From contig PAME01000019.1 in assembly GCA_002707155.1 (NCBI GenBank), forward strand, positions 124,001 through 188,000: a DNA stretch of 64,000 bases, read 5' to 3'. Shown here in pieces: positions 1-7,302 of this stretch (position 1 is its first letter; the number at the start of each line of letters is the position of its first letter). The stretch is from Crocinitomicaceae bacterium (lineage in GTDB: Bacteria; Bacteroidota; Bacteroidia; Flavobacteriales_G; Salibacteraceae). Below the pieces are notes generated by a model. It searched no databases. It saw only the letters and a list, made by a program, of their open reading frames with translations, and was not told the origin of the DNA. Made by a program: the position numbers and the translations under genes.

Positions 1-438
1 AATAAGGACTATCAATTTCCAGCTCCCAACGCAGATAAATTGCAGGATTTAATCGATCAACGTAATGTATGTGATGCTGCCTTGCGCAGCGTTTTGTCCG
101 ATCGTAAAGATGCAAGTAAGATTCGTATTTGGCCTCATCATTTTGATACCGGAGCAATCATAGAGGTAGATGAAGATAACGACGGACTAATCAAAACAAT
201 TGGCCTAGGCTTATCTATTCCCGATACTATGATTAACGGTTTTTACTTCTATGCTTCTCCTTAGTCTAAAGGAAAAAACTTGGATTTAAGCAAAATGGAT
301 GAAGATGCGTTAAGCAGCGGAGAATGGCACTCTGGTGAATGGAAAGGTGCAACCTTGCGGAGCGAGTCAGTTTCAGTGGAGGAGGCTACGAAGTTTTTTG
401 AAGAAGCAATTCAGGAATTGTTGTTGGTGTTGCGGTAG
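1..438 (+). pseudogene. Conserved hypothetical protein interrupted by an in-frame TAG; runs off the left edge
   Basis: The reading frame is open from base 1, stops at a TAG at 262-264, and continues in the same frame to a second TAG at 436-438. The first part contains the motif IRIWPHHFDTGA and ends ...GFYFYASP. The second part reads SKGKNLDLSKMDEDALSSGE, then a tail rich in acidic and leucine residues. Both parts look like one soluble protein, and a tryptophan after YASP would fit, so TGG to TAG is the simplest explanation. I do not recognise a function; the WPHHFD motif recalls DUF5996-like proteins, but this is a weak resemblance. The true start lies outside the window. Either a recent nonsense mutation or a base error would explain it. 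Confidence 0.6.
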
Positions 439-563
439 CGAAATGGTTTTATGAAAATAACCTCGCCAACCGATGTCAATGGGTAGAGGTTCCTGAGATA
501 TATTTTGCATCTCCTCTAGAGTTTGGAACAAAACACGAAGAATTTTGGAAAGTCAATTTCAAA

Positions 564-1292
564 ATGCTTGATGAGCTTTCTGATATAACAGAGATCGGAA
601 TAATCTACGCGAACAAGTATATAGAGACATTAAAGACACCAATAATTTCTGAACTACCCGCGATTAGAGCATTTATGGCGAATAGAGTGTCGGAAATTTT
701 AAACAATCCGAGGGAAAGAGAAAAGTATCAAAAAGTAATTAATAACCTTTGGAATAGAGAAACCAGTATACTTTGTCTTTCAAAATCTCCTAAACTATAT
801 CGTATGTGGAATGATCGTTTTACTGGTTTTGGAAATGGAATTTGCATTGGGTATGATACCAAATCATTAGGAAAACATCTTTGGAATGATTCCATTGGTG
901 AAGAAATTAATTATTATGAAGAAGGTAACGAGCCACAAGTAACACCTTTTGATTTAGATAAGCAATTGAGTTTTTTTGAATGGAAAAAACAGCTTAACTC
1001 ATTACCAAAAGAGTTATTTGAGCATGAAGAAGAATACAGAGTAGCCAGGTTGAGAAGATCGGTGGACACTAGCATAGAGAGTAAAAAGAATTTATCGATA
1101 TCTGAAAATTTCCGTGGTCGTGTAGAAATTGACAAATCAATTATAAAGGAGGTAATAATTGATTCAAGGATTCCCAAAAATGACTTTAATGATATTTTAG
1201 AGAGAGTAAATGGCTTAAATACTCAAATTTCTATCAAAAAGGCTAATATGGATAAAACTTGGAAACGGGTCCTTATATCCACAATAAACTAA
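564..1292 (+). CDS. DUF2971 family protein, N-terminus uncertain
   Basis: The central segment CLSKSPKLYRMWNDRFTGFG followed by GICIGYD matches the DUF2971 pattern, in which a cysteine/serine strand precedes a tryptophan and a G-x-C-I-G-Y/F-D strand. The ATG at 564 gives 242 residues, but the same frame is open upstream to a TGA at 399-401. That upstream part encodes VPEIYFASPLEFGTKHEEFW, the usual DUF2971 N-terminal strand, so the protein was probably longer. No ATG, GTG or TTG exists between 402 and 563, so the native start is missing or non-canonical. It ends 4 bases into the convergent downstream gene. Biochemical function of the family is unclear. Confidence 0.6.
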   Translation: MLDELSDITEIGIIYANKYIETLKTPIISELPAIRAFMANRVSEILNNPREREKYQKVINNLWNRETSILCLSKSPKLYRMWNDRFTGFGNGICIGYDTKSLGKHLWNDSIGEEINYYEEGNEPQVTPFDLDKQLSFFEWKKQLNSLPKELFEHEEEYRVARLRRSVDTSIESKKNLSISENFRGRVEIDKSIIKEVIIDSRIPKNDFNDILERVNGLNTQISIKKANMDKTWKRVLISTIN

Positions 1293-2557
1293 AGGTTACT
1301 CACCTTCCCATTCACCGTCCCCACAACCTTACCCGTAAACTCAGTACCCAGCAAAGGGTTGTTCTCCGCTAAACTTAAGTTATTTGATTTATTAAAAGTC
1401 CATTTTTCGTTAGGGTCGAAGAGGGTGAAATTGGCATTACTGCCTGCTTCTAATGTTGGAGTTTCTTTATTTAGAACTTGGTAAGGTCTTATTCCTAAAC
1501 TTTCTACCAAAGTATCTAAGTCCAGCTCTTTTGCAAAAGTGTTCAATGCAGCAAAAACAATTTGAATTCCATTGATTCCATAACCCGCATGCTCAAACTC
1601 GCATTCTTTGCGTTCTATGTTTTGCGGCTGATGGTTAGAAGTAATCGTATCAACCTTTCCTTCTTTTAAGGCTTTGATAAGGCCTTTTCTGTCCGCTTCG
1701 GTGCGAATAGGAGGCATTACTTTGTAGTTGCTATCAAAACCTTCTAAAACCTTGTCGTTGAATATTAAATGATACCAAGCGACTGAAGCACTCGCGTTTT
1801 GTTTTGCTTTTTTTGATTGTCCAACCAACTTGGCACTTTCAGCGGAGCTGATATCGCTAAAATGCAACCGTCCACCAGCGTATTCTAAAATTTGCAAATC
1901 TCGAGCAACAGCTATTTCTTCGGCTAAGTGCGGAATGCTTTTTAAGCCTAGGTAGGTTGACGTTTCACCTTCGTTTACATTTGCTTTTCCTTTCAAGTCA
2001 AGGTTGAGTGGAAAGCTAAAAACTAATCCTTCGAAGTTTTGAATGTACTGTTGAAGCAATAGTTGGAATTTTGCGTTGGGTACAGGTTTGTCGTCCGAAA
2101 ACGCTACTGCACCGGATTTGTGCATGTCAAACATTTCGGCTAATTCTTCACCTTTTCCACCTTTAGATAAAGCGCCGATTGGGTAAAGTGTAACGGGCTT
2201 ACCCTCTCCAGCCTTTCGCACAAATTCAATAGCAGACCGGTTATCGCTAAAAGGTTGAACGTTTGGAGAGACACAAACTCCAGTAAACCCTCCTGCAGCT
2301 GCGGCCTTCATTCCCGATTCTAGAGTTTCCCGTTCTTCAAACCCAGGTTCCCCAAAGTTTGCTTTAAGGTCTAGCCAGCCCGGTGAAAGACATAAGTTTT
2401 TAGAAGTGATTTCTTTGTATTTGCCAGGATTTTTGAGTGAAGAACCAATAGATTGAACTTTACCACTTTCGACAATTATGTCTTGAGTTTTGCCGTGTAA
2501 TTTGTGTCCGGGGTAACAAATCTTAGCCTTTTTAATGAGTAGCTTCATAACAATCAT
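1289..2557 (-). CDS. Dihydroorotase-like protein lacking metal ligands (probably non-catalytic)
   Basis: A 422-residue amidohydrolase of the class I dihydroorotase family (third step of pyrimidine synthesis). The fold is intact: GEPGFEERETLESG (69-82), a TIM-barrel core and a C-terminal beta domain. The catalytic elements are not. The usual DxHxH after PG[FW] is DLKAN (63-67), and the usual TDHAPH is TSNHQPQ (306-312). This matches non-catalytic homologues (PyrC-prime/PyrX type) that support aspartate carbamoyltransferase, and it is the form I recall in many Bacteroidota. A pyrB gene lies in the same window at 59.5 kb. A second ATG nine bases downstream (2548) is an equally good start. It precedes the BatA-like gene, a common pairing in Flavobacteriia. 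Confidence 0.8.
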   Translation of the reverse strand: MIVMKLLIKKAKICYPGHKLHGKTQDIIVESGKVQSIGSSLKNPGKYKEITSKNLCLSPGWLDLKANFGEPGFEERETLESGMKAAAAGGFTGVCVSPNVQPFSDNRSAIEFVRKAGEGKPVTLYPIGALSKGGKGEELAEMFDMHKSGAVAFSDDKPVPNAKFQLLLQQYIQNFEGLVFSFPLNLDLKGKANVNEGETSTYLGLKSIPHLAEEIAVARDLQILEYAGGRLHFSDISSAESAKLVGQSKKAKQNASASVAWYHLIFNDKVLEGFDSNYKVMPPIRTEADRKGLIKALKEGKVDTITSNHQPQNIERKECEFEHAGYGINGIQIVFAALNTFAKELDLDTLVESLGIRPYQVLNKETPTLEAGSNANFTLFDPNEKWTFNKSNNLSLAENNPLLGTEFTGKVVGTVNGKVSNL

Positions 2558-2564
2558 TCTATTT

Positions 2565-2646
2565 CGTTATACCCGTGCAGGCGGGAAACCCTATGTTCGT
2601 TATTGATTCCACTCCCGATAGCTATCGGGACGGGAATGACGAAAAA
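2565..2646. repeat. Intergenic inverted-repeat element, copy 1 (CGTTAT...GACGAAAA family)
   Basis: Begins CGTTATACCCGTGCAGGCGG and ends GGGAATGACGAAAA, with a perfect 18-bp palindrome TCCCGATAGCTATCGGGA at 2613-2630. The same ends flank the element at 54405-54485, and a degenerate version lies at 57302-57373. The same palindrome occurs at 28702-28719. The element lies between two minus-strand genes and could form a hairpin in the transcript. It resembles REP/MITE-like intergenic repeats common in Bacteroidota. Confidence 0.65.
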
Positions 2647-2701
2647 TAGAAGATTAGTACTAAGCTCATAAAGGCGTTTTGTAATCTTAAATTTCATTAT
2701 T

Positions 2702-4726
2702 CTAATTCCTCCAAAGTTTTATCAAAAGTATCTCAATCATTAACATTAACAAAGCCAAAGCAATCATCCATTTCCAGTACTTGACACCGCTTGTTAATTC
2801 ATTCAATCTAAATTCAAAATTTTCAAAGTTGTCAACCAGTAAAGTCAGGTTTGAGTGACTTTCAGCTGCTGCTGTTAGGTCTTCAGTTTCCCAGAAGTTT
2901 AAGTCGCTTTCGGTTCTTGGGTAATTCAATGCAAAAACATCGAGAATAGAATCATTTTGTAGTAGCTTATAAAAGCCCGCAGAACTAGCATTTTCATGAG
3001 GCCATATTTTCAATTTGGTCTTTAGCGTTCGTATTTCAGGAATAAACTCTTGTTTTTCGTTTTTCAATTTTAAGAATTCAGTAGGACCCGAATAGTTTGA
3101 AGTGAGTGATAGATTTGGCTGAATAGAATAGGATAAAGGCTTACTTGACGTTTTTGCTAATCCAATTTTGTACAAACTCAATAGAAAGACGGAATGGTCA
3201 GCAAGGCTCGAATTTTTTTTATCGGTATTACTGCTCCAAACAAACACACTGCCTTTCCCCAAATTCTTTTTAATCAATAATGGATCGCCATTTTCTAATC
3301 CTAACAATTGGGTAGAGTAGTCTAATTGAGTTGATTTCCAAGTTATATAGTTGTATACCGTAGGCAAGTCGATTCGATTGTCCTGTTTTTCAAACACATC
3401 CGCATAGAAATGATCACTGTATTTAATGGAATTTGTTCGACGATTAGCCGTATCTATAGTTGGTGCTGAACCTAGTTCTAGTTGCTGAAAGAGATCATTG
3501 TAGTCTGTTGAGGCATTTATTGCTGGAATAATGCAAACTACGCCACCATTTTCAGTAAAACTTTTGAGTTCATAACTTAAACCCTGACTGACATTTTCTA
3601 ACGCATTTAAAACGATAACGTCAGTAGTTTTAAGATTCGAGAAATTGAATTGATTGTAATTCATTTGCTGAGTTCTAAACTGCTTAGAACTAGCATATAC
3701 TTTGCTTAGAAGTGCTGAAGTGTCTTTATTATTTAAAATAATTACATCCGTATTTGGAGCTATGCTAAAGGAGAAAAACAAGGTATTGTCATATTCAATA
3801 GGATAATCGATCAGTTCTATTTCTGCTTTATAAAATCCTGTTTCAGTTGGAGTTATTGAAAATAAACCTTCTTGTGTTGCGTTTGCAGGAATATTAGCAA
3901 TAGTACTTCCATAGCCTGAACCATTGATGCTCAAAGAGACTTTAACACCGTTCAAATCTGCTGTTCCAGTATTTCTTAGCCTATATTTAATTTCAAGGTT
4001 TTCGTTGATACGAACAGTTGGAGTTTCTATCCACACACTATCCATAAAAAGATTGCTGGTGTTGGTTTGCTCCAGTTTTAACCAACGGTAATTAATAGAT
4101 GTATCCAATACAACATTCAAATTAGTCATCGAAGAACGCTGGAAATCACTGATCACGTAACTATCCATGGCTTTTACATTTTGTTCAATGAGCCAGTTTT
4201 CTTGTTTTTTTAGGACTTCATCAATGACTAAGCTATTTGGAGAATCATCGAGCTCAGCCAATTGTTCTTCAATAGTTTCTTTACTAAAACTGCGATAGGT
4301 ATTTCCACCTAAATCGCTAGTTATTAATTGAAATTTCTGACCAGCAGGGTAACTATCGATAATCTTGTACACGTATTGTTTTGCCATGTCAAGCAAACGA
4401 CCTTCGTTTCCCGTGCCGTTCATGCTAAAGGAATTGTCGATGTATATGCTCACGGCTTTGTCACCCGAAATAGTCTGTTTTTCGGATACAGGAATGTAGG
4501 GCTGGGCAAAAGCAAGCACCAAAAACATTATTGCCAATAAACGACTGAATAATATCAACCATTCTTTAAGTCTAGATTTAGACTTCGATTCTTGTTTTAT
4601 CTCTTTTAGGAAGGCAACATTAGAGAATTCAACACGCTTGAATTTTTTAAAATTGAATAAATGAATTATGATTGGAATCGCAAGCGCAAAGAGCGCAAAA
4701 AGGAAGTCTGGATAGACGAAATTCAT
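2702..4726 (-). CDS. BatA domain-containing membrane protein (aerotolerance-type, vWA-like)
   Basis: A 674-residue inner-membrane protein. The N-terminus FVYPDFLFALFALAIPIIIH followed by LFNFKKFKRVEFSN is the BatA/aerotolerance N-terminal domain, with a first membrane helix near residues 7-25 and a second near 57-77 ending AFAQPYIP. A von Willebrand-like segment follows (SIYIDNSFSMNG, a degenerate MIDAS). A long periplasmic part with beta-sandwich character comes next, and a final helix (KWMIALALLMLMIEILLIKL) anchors the C-terminus. Proteins of this type occur with MoxR/Bat systems or alone beside the dihydroorotase-like gene, as here. Function is not established; membrane stress tolerance is the usual inference. 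Confidence 0.85.
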   Translation of the reverse strand: MNFVYPDFLFALFALAIPIIIHLFNFKKFKRVEFSNVAFLKEIKQESKSKSRLKEWLILFSRLLAIMFLVLAFAQPYIPVSEKQTISGDKAVSIYIDNSFSMNGTGNEGRLLDMAKQYVYKIIDSYPAGQKFQLITSDLGGNTYRSFSKETIEEQLAELDDSPNSLVIDEVLKKQENWLIEQNVKAMDSYVISDFQRSSMTNLNVVLDTSINYRWLKLEQTNTSNLFMDSVWIETPTVRINENLEIKYRLRNTGTADLNGVKVSLSINGSGYGSTIANIPANATQEGLFSITPTETGFYKAEIELIDYPIEYDNTLFFSFSIAPNTDVIILNNKDTSALLSKVYASSKQFRTQQMNYNQFNFSNLKTTDVIVLNALENVSQGLSYELKSFTENGGVVCIIPAINASTDYNDLFQQLELGSAPTIDTANRRTNSIKYSDHFYADVFEKQDNRIDLPTVYNYITWKSTQLDYSTQLLGLENGDPLLIKKNLGKGSVFVWSSNTDKKNSSLADHSVFLLSLYKIGLAKTSSKPLSYSIQPNLSLTSNYSGPTEFLKLKNEKQEFIPEIRTLKTKLKIWPHENASSAGFYKLLQNDSILDVFALNYPRTESDLNFWETEDLTAAAESHSNLTLLVDNFENFEFRLNELTSGVKYWKWMIALALLMLMIEILLIKLWRN

Positions 4727-4782
4727 TAAAGGGCGAAATTAAGCTAAACGGTGGGTATTCAAAACGTTCAAATTTTAAAAAT

Positions 4783-4820
4783 TGCAAGTCAAAACACTAT
4801 TTGTAGCGTTTCGACTTGCA
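4783..4820 (-). terminator. Strong hairpin downstream of tpx
   Basis: TGCAAGTC at 4783-4790 pairs with GACTTGCA at 4813-4820, and pairing continues inward to CTA/TAG. Read on the minus strand, the two non-Watson-Crick positions become G-U pairs, giving a 17-bp stem with a 4-base loop. A short U-rich tract (ATTTTTAAAATTT) follows on that strand. It lies about 20 bases after the tpx stop. Confidence 0.6.
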
Positions 4821-4840
4821 GTAAATCATATTAATTTTTA

Positions 4841-5338
4841 CTATAAGCTTGCCAGGGCAGCTTCGTAATTCGGCTCATCAACGGTTTCAGATACTTGTTC
4901 GGTGTAAGTTACTTTTCCTTCAGGATTTAAGATTACAATAGAACGTGAGCTTAAGCTAGCTAATGGCCCATCTGTAATTTCAAGGCCGTAATCCTTCCCA
5001 AATTGACCCGATTTGAAATCCGATAGCATAACTACGTTTTCAATTCCCTCAGCGCCACAAAAACGGTTTTGAGCAAATGGCAAATCTCTAGACACACAAA
5101 GCACCTTTGTGTTTTCAAGATTCGCAGCCTCCTTATTGAAATTGCGAACAGATGCAGCGCAAGTTCCCGTGTCGATGCTTGGGAATATGTTTAAAATAAC
5201 ATTGTGTCCTGCAAAATCGCTTAATGACTTAGTTGATAAATCTACTCCAGTTAATTGAAAATCTTTCGCTGTTGCTCCATCTGCTGGTAAATTTCCGCTT
5301 GTATTTATTTCGTTTCCTTTAAGTGTAATAGTTGCCAT
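4841..5338 (-). CDS. tpx: Thiol peroxidase
   Basis: A 165-residue atypical 2-Cys peroxiredoxin that reduces hydrogen and alkyl peroxides with thioredoxin as donor. The peroxidatic cysteine is C60 in the motif PSIDTGTCAASVRNF and the resolving cysteine is C94 in NRFCGAEG; spacing and length match the Tpx family (E. coli C61/C95). There is no signal peptide, although Tpx of some bacteria is periplasmic. Monocistronic on the minus strand, with a hairpin just downstream. A TAGTTTCG box (complement of 5361-5368) one base off the Bacteroidota -7 consensus lies 22 bases upstream of the ATG. Confidence 0.95.
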   Translation of the reverse strand: MATITLKGNEINTSGNLPADGATAKDFQLTGVDLSTKSLSDFAGHNVILNIFPSIDTGTCAASVRNFNKEAANLENTKVLCVSRDLPFAQNRFCGAEGIENVVMLSDFKSGQFGKDYGLEITDGPLASLSSRSIVILNPEGKVTYTEQVSETVDEPNYEAALASL

Positions 5339-5472
5339 TTTCTTTGTTTTTAATTTTGATCGAAACTAAAGGGTTTTCCAATTAATGGACCTATAAATAA
5401 AGCAGATTTATTGTTTTTTAGTAATACGAAGCATTCATTGGAAAATAGTTTATTTGTTCTAAAGAAATTCGA

Positions 5473-6057
5473 ATGATTAAAGCAATAAAAACGTTCTTCT
5501 GTAAGCTGATGCTCAAAGCCGGTGGTTGGGAGATTGATTATGACCTTAATGATCAGGGTAGGAAATTTATTGTTATTGGCGCTCCGCATACTTCGAATTG
5601 GGATTTTATATATGCATTGCCCGCATTGCATCTTATGGGAATCCATAATTTGAGGTATTTAATCAAAAATCAACTGTTCTTTTTTCCGCTTAAATACCTG
5701 TTCTATTGGACAGGAGGAATTCCAGTTGATCGGTCTAAAAAGAATGAGCTTACAGCCAACTTACAAAAAATGATTGCGGAGAAAGAGGAAATCTATTTGC
5801 TTTTTCCGCCTGAAGGAACTCGAAGTTCCGTAGAGCGCTGGAAAACAGGGTTTTATTATACGGCTATAGAAACTGGACTTCCCATAATATTAGGCTATAT
5901 GGATTATAAAGAGCGAAAATTGGGTTTTGGGGAGGTGTTTCAGCCTACTGGAAACTTCAATAAGGACATGGAGGTTATTCAGTCGTTTTATGTCAAAAAA
6001 ACACCCAAGTATCCGGAAAAATTCAACCAGAGCATTTACTTGCCTAAAGAGACGTAG
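5473..6057 (+). CDS. Lysophospholipid acyltransferase family protein (PlsC-like)
   Basis: A 194-residue protein with the acyltransferase signature H-x4-D as HTSNWD (H39, D44), the acceptor-binding block GGIPVDRSKKN (81-91) and FPPEGTR (111-117). This is the glycerophosphate/lysophosphatidate acyltransferase family, which transfers a fatty acyl chain to a phospholipid precursor or other lipid. The short length and absence of multiple membrane helices suggest a small peripheral PlsC-like enzyme; the exact acceptor cannot be told. Divergent from tpx and convergent with the TSUP gene. Confidence 0.85.
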   Translation: MIKAIKTFFCKLMLKAGGWEIDYDLNDQGRKFIVIGAPHTSNWDFIYALPALHLMGIHNLRYLIKNQLFFFPLKYLFYWTGGIPVDRSKKNELTANLQKMIAEKEEIYLLFPPEGTRSSVERWKTGFYYTAIETGLPIILGYMDYKERKLGFGEVFQPTGNFNKDMEVIQSFYVKKTPKYPEKFNQSIYLPKET

Positions 6058-6165
6058 TTACTGCTAAGATTTAGCAAGACGTGGGGACTGAGCTAATTTA
6101 GTGGGGAATTAAAAGGCCGCTTTCTCTAACCTCAGTATGCATACAAAGTCTAAATGCTGGCTGTA

Positions 6166-6936
6166 TCACAACCAACCCAAGAGCATAGAAATTCCTGTTA
6201 CGGTTATCAATAAGGCGATAATGTTATGCACTGCTTCTAGGGAGATTTTTTTTAAGAAGCGCTTGCCTAATACCGCACCAATAGAGGCGCACATAACGGC
6301 CGTAAGCATTATGAGGTAAGGTAACTCTTTTACTTGCTCCACATTAGAAAAATACATTGGTATTCTGGTAAAGTCGACCAAACATGCAATGGCAATTCCG
6401 GTCGCAATAAAGGATTCTTTACTCAGCTTTAGTTGAGCTAGAAAAGCGGTTCTCAAAGCACCTTGATGTCCTGAGAGTCCGCCAAAAAAACCACTAATAC
6501 TTCCTCCGATTGGTAACACCCATGAAGGTACCTTCATTCTCTTACTCAAGGTTTTTTTATCTAGAAAAGCAAAAATTATCAGTAAAATACCTACAACTAC
6601 TTGCGTCCAGCTTACTTGAGTAGTGTTTTCAAAGAGGGTATAGGAATAGGCAGAATCAAGTTCAGTCATGGATAACAGAAGGGTAGACCCAAAGTAGGCT
6701 CCTATTATTGCTGGTGTGCCGAATACAATCAACGTTTTGAAATTGATGTAACTGCCTACCAATCCAGTTTTAAAAAGATTGTTCAGCAAATGAACAATTC
6801 CAGTAAGTGCTATTGCATATTCTAATGAGAAAAACAAGGCAAATGCAGGAAGTAGCATGGTTCCTAATCCAAAGCCACTAAAGAAAGTCAATGTAGATGC
6901 AAATAATGCAACCAGTCCTATTAGAATAAATTCCAT
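6166..6936 (-). CDS. TSUP family transporter (TauE/SafE, sulfite or organic anion exporter)
   Basis: A 256-residue polytopic membrane protein with about eight hydrophobic helices. The first half has FFSGFGLGTMLLPAFALFFS and the second half the matching repeat PIGGSISGFFGGLSGHQGAL, the internal duplication typical of the TauE/SafE (PF01925) family. Members export sulfite, sulfoacetate or related anions, or import organic acids. No neighbouring sulfur gene narrows the substrate. It is convergent with the acyltransferase gene and divergent from clpB. Confidence 0.85.
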   Translation of the reverse strand: MEFILIGLVALFASTLTFFSGFGLGTMLLPAFALFFSLEYAIALTGIVHLLNNLFKTGLVGSYINFKTLIVFGTPAIIGAYFGSTLLLSMTELDSAYSYTLFENTTQVSWTQVVVGILLIIFAFLDKKTLSKRMKVPSWVLPIGGSISGFFGGLSGHQGALRTAFLAQLKLSKESFIATGIAIACLVDFTRIPMYFSNVEQVKELPYLIMLTAVMCASIGAVLGKRFLKKISLEAVHNIIALLITVTGISMLLGWL

Positions 6937-7302
6937 AAATCAAAGGTAAAACCTAAAGAATCAAACGCAACTCTAATCTACTTTTCCTTGCCATTATTGA
7001 ATTAAGCTTAACGATTCAGTCATATGAATGCTTTTTACGTTTCATCCGATTATCCTGAATTGATTTTTTTGCTGGCTAATATTCAGGTTCTAATTTAATA
7101 CAGGATGATTAAATAATATTCTGATACAATCTTTGTCTGATTTGAGCTCAATGCATTAGCAACAATCGGAAAATATGTCCGTAAAAAGCTATATCAACTG
7201 TCAAAATTTCCGCTTGTTATCCAATTAAAACAAATGGTATTCTCTTTGACTTAGGGTCAATGAAATTATCAACCAATTAATGAAGTAATAAGACATAACA
7301 AT
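6937..7302. other. 366-base gene-free region between the TSUP gene and clpB
   Basis: AT-rich and without a convincing coding frame. It must hold the divergent promoters of the TSUP gene and clpB. I see no clear CIRCE element, HAIR element or full Bacteroidota promoter pair in it. Confidence 0.5.
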
